DNA from: Xiphias gladius
Taxonomy: Eukaryota; Chordata; Actinopteri; Istiophoriformes; Xiphiidae
Reading direction: 5' to 3'
Assembly (NCBI RefSeq): GCF_016859285.1
Contig: NC_053417.1
Location: 10,677,206 to 10,741,205 of the forward strand
Length of the DNA: 64,000 nucleotides
The notes below the pieces were generated by a model. The model was not told where the DNA came from. It made no database searches and saw only the letters and a program-made list of their open reading frames with translations. Shown in pieces: positions 37,901-46,800 of the stretch. The position numbers and the translations under genes were made by a program. Every line of letters begins with the position of its first letter. Position 1 is the first letter of the stretch.

Positions 37901-40266
37901 GAAGAGCGAGGACACCTACACCCTGAAGGCCTCGAACATGGAGGTGAAGAAAGCCTGGACCACCGACCTAGAGAGGATCCTTTGGGATCAGGCCACTCAC
38001 AGTAGAGGTTGAAACAACAACATACCATTTGTATCTAGCACTTACCTAGATTAAAATTTATGAAGAGCTTTATAGGTCTGAAAAACATATTGTGAATATA
38101 ATGTTCACAATATGTTTATGTTCCAGAGCTACGTATGCAGGAGAGGGTGTTCATGGGAATGGGCCGCAAACCTTTCATGGACATTCAACCCAGTGATGCT
38201 GCAATCAGTGACCGAGCCGTCAGCTGTGTCCTGCCTGGGAGAAGTAAGGAGCAGCACACACAACATTTGACACCTCAGATCAAGTTCAGCTAAGTTCTGT
38301 CACCCTGGTCCAGACTGAAGTGTCTCAACAACCCATCCTCTCAGGATGAATTACAGCAGCTTTGTTGATTCTCTGACCTTTTCGTCTTGTGTCATCATCA
38401 TCATGTTTGTCCAAAACATCGGTTTATCACAAAATTTCTGTAAAATTAATTAAATTTCCCATCAGCAGTTTAGTAAAAATTAGCAAATGTTAGCATGCTA
38501 ACACGCTAAATTAAAATGGTCAACATGGTCAACGTCACATCTCCTAAACATCAGCATGTTAACGTCACTGCGAACATGTTAGCATGCTGGCATTAACACT
38601 TAGCCTAACAGAGCCACTAGTGAGGCTCTAGACTCTCAGTTTTTTTTTTTAATTTTATTGACATTTCTACATAGTTTTTAATTTAAAAAGTGAAACCAAA
38701 GTAAAAGCTTTGAAATGTTTTTTTTTTTAAAGTCCTTTACATTTTGTTGTTAGTTTTACCTACACAAAACTAGCTAACAAAGTAAATAAATTTAACAAAA
38801 CTAAATACTTTTGTCCTCATTGCTCACTGACCCAGCGCATCATTTTCTCATTGATGACATCTATGTGTGTCGTCAGCCCCTGTGGCCTGCTGTTCACACA
38901 GGGTCTTAGACTATCCACGACCACAGTCTATTGGCTCTGGCAGCACAGCCTCCACCACCCTCAGCCAGTCATCTTCCTCGTCTGGCCGTGGCTCGCTGCC
39001 CCCTGCTGGATATGCCGGTAACCAGTCGCAGGGAGTGGAGACCAGTCCTGCCGTCTGCCCCTCCCCTGAGGCTGTGACTGAAAATGAACTCAACAATCAT
39101 CATCTTCATCAGCACCATCTTCATCGTGAACAGTGGAAAACTCATCATCCTCTGAGTGAGTTTGTTTTTAGATCTTTATTAAATATTTTTGTTTTTTGTC
39201 AGAAGACAGAAGGATTTGTTTGCTGTTGACTTTTTAGCTCAATAGCCCCTCACACTCTGACAACTGATCTCAAATCAGATCAAATCTAATTATTAACCTA
39301 AAGTAGTCGGAAATGAGAATATGAGAAGGTATTTTTAAAGCCACTGTAGATTTGAAAAGTCTTTGATGCTGTTTGGTGGTAGCATCAAGAATGACACTGT
39401 GGCAAACAGCAATGCTTGCATTGCGACTGTATGTACCACTATCTGGGCAACATGTACATTTTTTCCTCAAGGATCTGCTCATTTTTTGGATGTCATTACA
39501 GAATTTGAACTTATATCAGTTTACCGTGTGCCAAGTGATGCCGAAAACTTCTGCTTTGACTGTTTCTCAAAGTGTTTGATGTGTTTCTGTTTCAGCGGAC
39601 AGCGCTGAATCATCTGGGGAATCCATCAACGTCCTCAGCAGCTCAGACCACAGCTGTCTGTCTGCCATTAGTGGAGAGGTAGTGGACGACTCCTCCTCGT
39701 TTGTATCCCAGAGTTCAAAGCTCCGCCCACCGCCGTGTCGGACCCCCACCTTGAGGAGAAACAGCTCACCAGTGATTTTCAGGAAGAAACCGGGTGTCGA
39801 ACCCAGACCTCAACATCTGGCTAACACTCCGGTACAGGTGAAGCTATGACAATGTAATCTGGTGAATTATTGTACGTATAAACCGAAAGCAATGGTCTCA
39901 GTCGCATGTTTTTTCTCTAAGCAGTCCTAAAGTTTTGAAAACAAGGCGGAAGAGGACCGACTCCCTATGTAGATATGAAGGGCTCATTCTAAGCTAACAA
40001 AAACACAACGATTCTTAGTTCCAGGTGATCATACACTAATGAAAACATTATTATGAATACTATATTCCATTTCTGCCTATAGATCCCCTTAAATATTATA
40101 CATTGGTCCTTTAACTAAGCCTAAATTCTGAATTCTGCTCCTGAAAAAATGTTTTCTAATACATTGATACGTTGTATTTGTCCATTTTATTGAAGTATAA
40201 ATTAATATTAGGTGTCTTGCATTTCAGAGTGATGAAATTATGATTGCAAAATCAACAGAAGTTTAA
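23256..40266 (+). CDS. RhoGEF of the PLEKHG4/PLEKHG4B/ARHGEF40 (Solo)/quattro group, N-terminus missing
   Basis: A guanine-nucleotide exchange factor for Rho-family GTPases, expected to act in the cytoplasm at actin or intermediate-filament structures. Coding exons that all keep phase: 23256-23453, 23653-25954, 26088-26288, 27150-27270, 27465-27558, 28015-28101, 28849-28965, 29060-29158, 29453-29604, 30366-30504, 31289-31411, 31495-31692, 32651-33324, 34098-34541, 35752-36001, 36403-36492, 36990-37316, 37422-37592, 37830-38007, 38127-38243, 38877-39155, 39596-39849 (or 39596-39837 plus 40228-40266). They encode about 2,200 residues. Order: Solo-type N-terminal domain, very long disordered exon, CRAL-TRIO/SEC14-like domain, spectrin-like helices, DH, PH, Ser-rich tail. 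The DH-PH block resembles PLEKHG4; the N-terminus resembles PLEKHG4B and Solo, so I assign no symbol. The first coding exon with the initiator Met was not found. Internal introns are 0.1-1.6 kb. Confidence 0.9.
26088..28965 (+). CDS. RhoGEF exons: CRAL-TRIO/SEC14-like domain
   Basis: Exons 26088-26288, 27150-27270, 27465-27558, 28015-28101 and 28849-28965. After a short linker they encode GGRDRTGRAIVELYGD, LFQMLLYFHSITRKEIRESG, MTLIFDARKTNPQ and LYKALMTLQEQSP...VNSLVLLVDKD. This is the pattern of a SEC14/CRAL-TRIO fold (a strand, helices, then the 'vDar' strand and a lipid-pocket gate region), as found in PLEKHG4 and Solo proteins. Whether it binds lipid cannot be told. Every junction matches GT/AG and keeps phase. 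Confidence 0.85.
28240..28510 (+). repeat. dispersed repeat in RhoGEF intron
   Basis: The text 'CCACCACTTTGATCCAGGCTAGAATATCTTGAGAATATGTGGAAAGCCATCAAATTTTGTACAGGCATTTACTCCCCAGAGGATGAATGCTAATGACATTTTGA' follows the order of a very common teleost repeat ('...aatatctcaacaactattggatggattgccatgaaattttgtacagacattcatggtccccagaggatgaa...'). A partial copy of the same repeat lies at 38,300-38,640. Confidence 0.6.
29060..33324 (+). CDS. RhoGEF exons: spectrin-like helical region
   Basis: Exons 29060-29158, 29453-29604, 30366-30504, 31289-31411, 31495-31692 and 32651-33324. They encode long amphipathic helices with spectrin-repeat character, for example LQREGGAILARLRKESD, DAVDSVTSLYNHVEEQAHVLVQ and LEHLEYLVQLREMEGHFTQMQQWFN. 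The last, 674-base exon starts with AVALASECTDYLDQ. It then passes through a Ser/Thr/Gln-rich spacer and a final helical block (FQDRFFQFSPERFQEVKAQA, WLRCQEARQQLQERIQDVHEVY) and ends in phase 2 (CAC AG/GTAATT). Such repeats in this family mediate binding to cytoskeletal partners. Confidence 0.85.
34098..34541 (+). CDS. RhoGEF linker exon before the DH domain
   Basis: The 3' part is secure. It encodes CRILKEAQKFQISRHGSFCSEDS, a stretch I recognise as conserved before the DH domain in PLEKHG4-type proteins, and ends in phase at GCC CT/GTAAGT (34,541). The 5' end is chosen by phase: the upstream exon leaves two bases, an in-frame stop lies at 34,075, and the acceptor TTTTCGAATAG at 34,097 has a pyrimidine-rich upstream and joins in frame. 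That makes the first 45 residues unusually Arg/Ala/Ser-rich. A second in-phase but poor acceptor would start the exon at 34,230. Confidence 0.6.
35216..35248. repeat. ATATATG tandem repeat in RhoGEF intron
   Basis: Four imperfect 8-base units (TATATGATA) between exons 34098-34541 and 35752-36001. Confidence 0.8.
35752..37316 (+). CDS. RhoGEF exons: DH (Dbl-homology) catalytic domain
   Basis: Exons 35752-36001, 36403-36492 and 36990-37316. CR1 is RLQRVLEELVFTEREYVRSLGY, followed by DLRGKRGVIFGNLEKLDDFH, then LYALYSKNKPQSDALI (CR2 region) and MMDLSSYLLRPIQRISKYSLLLQ (CR3). The domain closes with DLVRFQMRHGNDLLTMDAIQ. The Glu of CR1 and the Lys of ISKYSLLL, which contact the GTPase in DH domains generally, are both present, so exchange activity is likely. 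About 42 residues (37,099-37,226) separate CR3 from the last helix and appear longer than in human PLEKHG4. Confidence 0.9.
37422..38243 (+). CDS. RhoGEF exons: PH domain
   Basis: Exons 37422-37592, 37830-38007 and 38127-38243. They encode VNLKEQGQLIRQDEFTVFFR, RRIFLFEDLILLSKTKR, DVYVYKQSFKTSDIGM, LCFEIWFRRRKSEDTYTLKA and VKKAWTTDLERILWDQATH (the final PH helix with its invariant Trp). RMQERVFMGMGRKPFMDIQPSDAAISDRAV follows. The family-specific segment MGxGxKPFxDIQPSDAAIxDRA places the gene with PLEKHG4/PLEKHG4B/Solo. The 38,007 donor has an in-frame alternative four codons' worth of bases away from the preferred one (CACA/GTAGAG), which would drop two residues. Confidence 0.9.
38300..38640 (-). 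repeat. dispersed teleost repeat in RhoGEF intron ('gttagcatgctaac')
   Basis: The text includes 'GGTCCAGACTGAAGTGTCTCAACAACCCATC', 'TTAGCATGCTAACACGCTAAATTAAAATGGT', 'ACATCAGCATGTTAACGTCACTGCGAACATGTTAGCATGCTGGCATT' and 'CTAACAGAGCCACTAGTGAGGCTCTAGACTCTCAG'. These are diagnostic pieces of one widespread teleost repeat whose other half is seen at 28,240-28,510. Confidence 0.65.
38877..39849 (+). CDS. RhoGEF exons: Ser-rich C-terminal tail
   Basis: Exons 38877-39155 and 39596-39849. They encode a low-complexity tail with a Ser/Thr block (SGSTASTTLSQSSSSSGRGS), a His-rich run near 39,090-39,130 (NNHHLHQHHLH) and a basic Ser/Pro block (TPTLRRNSSPVIFRKKPG) that looks like a phosphorylation or 14-3-3 type region. 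If the last exon is read through, translation stops at TGA 39,847-39,849. It could instead splice at 39,837 to 40,228 (see the next entry). Confidence 0.8.
40228..40266 (+). CDS. possible alternative last coding exon of the RhoGEF (C-terminus ...STEV)
   Basis: A donor CAG/GTGAAG lies ten bases before the read-through stop. A good acceptor (GTGTCTTGCATTTCAG) at 40,227 joins it in phase to twelve codons ending ...IMIAKSTEV and TAA. A canonical AATAAA follows 40 bases later, whereas no comparable signal lies close to the read-through stop. This supports the spliced form, but without transcript data both ends remain possible. Confidence 0.5.
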   Translation, partial: SDEIMIAKSTEV

Positions 40267-40305
40267 CCCTGGATCCCTTCAGAAGGTAAGCATGTAATGT
40301 TCTCA

Positions 40306-40311
40306 AATAAA
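40306..40311 (+). terminator. polyadenylation signal of the RhoGEF gene
   Basis: AATAAA 40 bases after the TAA of the possible last exon, with T/G-rich sequence downstream (GTTATGGTG). A strong donor-like GTAAGC at 40,286 lies just before it, so a further 3' untranslated exon cannot be excluded. Confidence 0.5.
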
Positions 40312-40329
40312 CACGCAGTTATGGTGAAG

Positions 40330-43300
40330 ATATAATAATCCAAATAACTGAAGAAGAAAAAGGAATTATTTTCTCATCTTTATTCTGAGTTCTTCCTCAG
40401 AAAAGTTGAGAAAAAATTAAACAGGAAAAACAAAAAATACAGTAACAGTTAAATTATATAATTGATTATATCAAATTGTAGTCAGGCATGTTAAACATTA
40501 TTATTCATAGTTATTACAATCAAGAAATCAACAAAATACTTTAAAATATATGACACAGAAGTTCCTAAATTAATCCCTTCTATTTGTATTGTGGCAGCTA
40601 TCTCAAATAATCACGTTGAAGGAAGGATGGGAGTTAATGGTGATTAGTCTTTTTGCTGCCACCTGTCAACGCCTCGAGCAGCTTTGATCCAAACACTGTG
40701 AATTCAGAGCAGCAGAGTAAAGCAAGCACTGAATCGGGAACGATGCTGTATCTGTCAGTTCTTTAAGTGCTTTCATTACCTGTGTCGCTGACATCAATTT
40801 ATGGATGAGAAACATTTTAGAAGAAAATACAGCCAAATGATTATGATTATGATTTTTATTAGGTGTGAGTCATTTGTACTTTAAATATTGTTACAGATTA
40901 TCGGTCAACTGAAGCTGTCCAGTCCGATTGGAGATCTTCTGGTTGCCCTGCAGACAGACGGTTTATCTGAGTGGAAAACTTGTGTGGCAACACAGTCACG
41001 AGGCACTCAGCTTTGTCTGGTGACAAGGCCTGGTTATTGCAATAATATGCAGTATTAACCCACAAATACAGAATAAGTGCCTTTGTTCACAATGTGCTAT
41101 TTGATTCTTTGCTCCAGCAGAATCGTCTTCATCCCCAACGATGTTTTTATTATAATATAGACCCAAGCATCAGCTGCTACCGTGACAATGCATTAAACAT
41201 GTTATGAAGAACATAGTTTTTCGATGTCCTGAGCATAAGTAGCTCAACCTGGGAATCGATATTAATTTATTAGCCGCTACACATAAAATCACCAACAAAA
41301 AAATGGTTCAACCTCATAAAAAAGAAGCTGTTTTTTATTTTTTTTCTGATTGTTTTCAGTGAACTAACTATGTGTTTTTATGTGTTTAGCTGTCTCTCTT
41401 GTCAGATTTGCCCACATGCTCATGCCACATGTTTGCTGACTATACTGTTAATGGGAGTGAGACATGCTCTTTCGTATACATTCAGTAATAAGTAGCAGGT
41501 ATCTGTCTCATGCTACAGTAAAACAGGATGATATTTTATGTGGTCAGGGGATACATTTTTAATGTATGTTATTGGATCTTCTGTGCTGTACAGCCTGTAC
41601 AATTATTGATATGCAGGGATCAAAGAAGAGATGGTTGTATTTACTATTGTAATGGAAATCAATAGCTTGTGTGGGACAGACACAGGAACCAGCATCTGTA
41701 TTTGAGAGAAAACCACACATGTCGGGGACCACTTCAGACATGAGAGAAAAGTTAAGTCTCTCTTTGTGTTACATGCTCCTTTTCATTTGCTAGCAGGCAA
41801 GGCGTCTCTTAAGAAGCGATTGTATCAGTATTCTCTTGGCAGCTGGACTACATTGTTTTTGATTACGAGATTATAAGGCAAACTTAATGGTGTCCAAGAT
41901 ACAGCTCATTCCCAGAGCTATCCACTGGCCATGAGCCCAGGACTAGCTGCAGACCCAGACTTCAAGTTGATGACTATAAATGGAGAAGCATGGATACACA
42001 CACAGAAATGGAATGGTAAAAACAATTTGATTGATTAATATACAGTATGATCATGAATTAATATATAAAGATATTTCTACTTTTGGGCCATTTTTATATC
42101 ACTGCTGTCTTTCTGAATATTTGTTTTTATCTGTCTGACTCTGAGATTCTTACAGTAGTTCTGTATTTAATCTACTATCAGGAGGGACAGACCACTTGCT
42201 AATGTGTTTTCACATCTGGATTTGAAGTACTCTGTAACTGCTTCATTTAATGCAGAGAAAAAGGATCTTGAGAGACTGGGCTGTTTACGTTATTACAGTA
42301 TAATCTAAATCAAAGAAGCAACACATCTCCTGCATACTAAAAGACAAAATAAGACAGCATGCTTTCAGGGAAAAAATCACTCCCTGTTGTTTAGGGTCCA
42401 TTAGTGGTTCCATTCTCATCAATGGTCCAGCTTCAACCACATGGAAATGACCATTACAAAAAAGTTGTGCTTTGTGATGTATTTTTTTGTTTCTTAAAAA
42501 TTTACTGATGAAAAGTGTCATTATTGTTATTATCCACGTAAAATGTACAGTATACAAATGATGACAGGATCTAAAAAAAAAAAAATGGAGGGCATGATGT
42601 CGACTTCTATTTATTTTCTTTGAAACCACTGACTTTTTATGATGCGGCAGATCCATGATTTTTCTTTGCTCTGCAACTTTCTTTATTACTGACTTCTGAT
42701 TTTTCTTAAATTATTGTGTTAAGTATTTTGTCATTCAAAAGCGGGTTCAGCTGTTTTTTTCTTTATTTCTAATTATTAGAAAATTGTTAGAAAGTTTAAT
42801 GTTGCATGGTTTCTTCCTCTGAACACTGTGTTACCTTTTAGAGGTGACAAGACAGACTGTAGTAACATGAGGATGTGCCCCAATGAGATGATGCCTCACT
42901 TCCTTATTCCAAGTAGACAGAGTAATTCCTCAGAATGACAGCTGTAGACACTTATTGGCCAATGTTTGCAAGTTGCAGTTTGGTACCACTGCCCAAAATA
43001 GTTCTGCTTTTTGTGACCTCTGGCTGGGATTTTTACTGAAAAGATTTTGTGGTAAAATTTTACTAAATGTAGAATCTGTTCTGTTCAGTTTATACTAAAC
43101 TATTTTGTTCTTTGATCTGAAAACCAAGGGATTGAAAACTGCATAGTCAGGTTACAGTTTCATGACCTTTTTCACAACATCCTCCAGTAGCTTAGAAAAA
43201 AAGTAAAAGTGAGAAACTGAAAAGAAAATGCCTGAAGTAGTTTTCTGCTTTGCAAAGGAAAGAAACTGTTGCATAAAAACTTTATCAGTAGGATGTGCTC

Positions 43301-43850
43301 CTGTTTTGCATTATAAAATGTAATTTATCATTTTTTGATTCATTCTGAAGTAAATCATTTTGTTTATTTTAAATCATATCATAATATATGGCATAAATAA
43401 TTTCCAAACTTCCTTAGTGGTGGTTTCATTTTTTTATTGAGATAAAAAAAAAATGTTGCTGCAAAGCATCTGGCGCATTAGTTTCGAGGTATGTAATATT
43501 TTTATATTATTTGACACAAACCATAACAGAGATATAAATTACTGGTGATTTTCTGACTAATGACCAATTTTGGTAACACACGATTTCATGAGTCGCAGAA
43601 TATATCACAATAGCCTTAAAGTCTGCAGTCGAATTGAAGAATCAAGGACTAAGAAATGTAGTAATTCTCCTTGCCCTTCCTGAGTAAAACCAGAATTACT
43701 GATGCAGCAAATAGAAAGAGGGGGCTGTCCTGATCCGGTTTCATTTGCTACAAATATCCCTCAGAGGCAATTACACTGCAGGGTGATAAGCACAGGCTGC
43801 AGCTGAAGTGTCACTTTCCACACAGAAGTCAAGAGACAACAACTTTATTG
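40330..43850. other. intergenic region between RhoGEF and transglutaminase
   Basis: AT-rich sequence with homopolymer runs (A near 42,573, A near 43,445) and no frame resembling a protein family. A splice-acceptor-like site at about 40,896 precedes a stretch open for some 50 codons that could be a 3' untranslated exon of the RhoGEF. The last 150 bases should contain the transglutaminase promoter; no clear TATA box was seen at the usual distance. Confidence 0.5.
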
Positions 43851-43855
43851 CAGAC

Positions 43856-46800
43856 ATGAGTCAAGGTAAGGCAGGGGGGGGGCATTTTTCTGTCTCACAT
43901 TGTAATACATGTGTTTGCATGTTATTAGTGGACTGTATAATCTACAACTGAAGATGCAGGTTTCTCTCAGGGTTCCTTCACAGAGTCAGACTATTTTGAA
44001 GTGTGAGATGTGTTGAGCCAGAATGGTGGATGACATTAGACATCTCAGATCAAGAACATAGAGTAACACCGTATCTGTGTTGGGAACGTCTTGATGATTT
44101 CTTGTGATTTATCATTTGTGACGAAATTTTGACAGGGTGATCAAATTCTGATAAAGTTATCAGGTTATCAAGTCAAACTTCTTATGGCTTTTGTCTGTCC
44201 ACATTGTTACAGATGATAATGTTTTTAATTAAAGGGACAAGTGTTTTTTCTTTCTGCCTCTACACACAGTCTTGGACATTGAGCGCTGTGATCTGAACAT
44301 TAGGAGTAATAACAGCAGCCATCATACAGAACTGTATAGAGAGGAGCGTTTGATTGTCAGGAGGGGACAGCCCTTCATCATCATTTTGCATCTGAAACCT
44401 GGCAGCAAAGAGTTCAAACCGGGTGAAACAAGCTTCACACTCATCGTTGAAACTGGTATGCCTCTTCGCTCCAAGTGATGAAGTTTATTCGTGTTTGAGA
44501 AAGAAATATTTGGAAGGAATGTGTATGCATGCAGGAGAGCAGCAGCAGTGTGTGCACAAGAGTTGTGGGTCTCTTATCTGAATTTAAATTTAGTGTTTTT
44601 GTCGCTCCAGGTCCATTACCCAGGAAAAGATCAGACACCAAGGTTTCCTTCAGTCTTCGTGACTCCACAGTGGACACGGAATGGAGTGCATCTGCTATTA
44701 AAGATCCTTCTGGAAACACAGTGTCTGTGTCTATCAACTCCTACTACTATAGTCCCATAGGAGTTTATTCTCTGACTCTGGACCAGGAAGGCCAGAAGAC
44801 TAGTTTAGGACAGTTCACCCTGCTTTTTAATGCTTGGTGCCCCAGTGAGTACGTAAAGTATTGATTTGGGATTTATGTTTTGTTGTGTTCCTCCTGCAGC
44901 TCGACTTGCTTTCTCTTTTAATGATTCTTGTGTTTACATTGGTTACATAACTAAACTTAGAAATAAAATTGATCCGTTTCAAACACTTAGCAAAAACAGT
45001 GGTAAAACATCTTAACTGTTAGATTTGAGATGTTAACATAGAATACTACCATGCTGGTCTGAACGTGCTGGTGTTTTGTCTATACTGATTCACAGGAGAT
45101 GCTGTTTACATGCACAGTGAGACAAAGAGGCAGGAGTATGTTTTAGCACAACATGGGCAGATCTACAGGGGAACATATAAACGCATCAAAGCGGCACCCT
45201 GGAACTTCGGACAGGTACACAAAATGTTAAACGTTACTTTCTATTTAATAAAGTCCAGTCAAATGTACACAGAAAAATGTATAATCTCTAAAAGCTTCTT
45301 CACTATGACGGAAAAGAGCAATAAACATGGCTTGCTATTTTAATATCAAGTTACCTCAATCAATGATATGATTTCATTCCATGGAGTTTACTCAGTTAAT
45401 AATACTGTCATGCTGCTCAATATTATCCATCTTCTGCAGTTTGAAGCAGGAATACTGGATGTCTGTCTGAAGATCCTGGATCAAAACCCCAAATTTCTGT
45501 CTGATGCTGACAAGGACTGCTCTGCAAGGAGAAATCCCATCTATGTGACCAGGGTGCTGAGTGCCATGGTAGGTGTCCAGGCTTTTATTAAGAGTTGAGA
45601 CCCTGTGGATGTCGTTTGACCAGCCTGTGAATGGCCGTTATTTTAGCTCGTCTGCTCCTTTATATTCAGAGTGTGTTATCGTCCTGCAGGGCAACTTCTC
45701 TCCTTCTTTTGAGACTTTCCCCTGGCAACCTTTGTGATACAAAACAGCAGCAAAGAAAGGGAGTTTTTTAACGACCCCTGCGGCCCCGATTCCAAGCAGG
45801 TGGCAAAGAGCGGTTTAATAACAAGCAAATACGGTAAAATCTCTCAGCGTTTATTCCTGCTGCAAGTCAAAATAGCTAAATGAAAAATCCAAAGCTGTTT
45901 CTATTGGGTGTCAAGATTCAGTAGCTGTCACTACCTGGTGAAACTGAGGTCTGACTTTACAAGCTTTGTTTTTCTCAAATAAGCCAATGTTGCTGTCAAA
46001 AGTGTGAGAATCATGTAGGAGACTTGTACAGCAAAAGACCTCTGGACACTTGGAGTCTATTACAGCAAACCTTGTACATGTAGATTTAAAATGTACGGTA
46101 TGTACCACTTACCAATGGAATATGACAAAATGAACAAATGACAAATGGATTCTACCTTTGATTCCCACTCATTCCTTTGCATTCACTTCTGTGACTCTTA
46201 TTCTCTTATGGTCCTCCTCTTATCTGTTCACACTCGCTCTCTCGTGTCTCCCCTCTCTCTGTGCCCACAGATCAACAGTTTTGATGACAAGGGTGTGCTG
46301 GTGGGGGAGTGGGGAGAGTTTTCAGGTGGGGTTCATCCAGGACTGTGGATCGGCAGCGGGGACATTCTGCGCAAGTGGGCAGAAAGTGGCCCTGTCCGCT
46401 ACGGCCAGTGTTGGGTTTTTGCTGCTGTTGCGTGCACAGGTTTGAGCACAATGTAGTGCATGGGAGTCTTTTTATCAAAACGCTAAGTTTAGAATCTAAT
46501 AGTTAACCTTTGATGACCGATTTTATCTCAAGCATGTGCTTTAGTAAGGTGGTGTGATGAAGTGTTGATCTCCCTCCTTCAGTATCTCGAGCCCTGGGCA
46601 TTCCATGTCGAGTGGTTACCAACTTTGGATCAGCTCACGATACTAATGCTAACCTGGTGATAGAAAACCTGTATGATGAAGATGGCAAAAGAATTTCTGC
46701 AGGTGATTCGATATGGTGAGTCTATGGTAGGGATTCTGCTATTGCACATGCATAAACACAACTGTCTCTTCCAATGCATGATTTTTACATTCTCTCTCTC

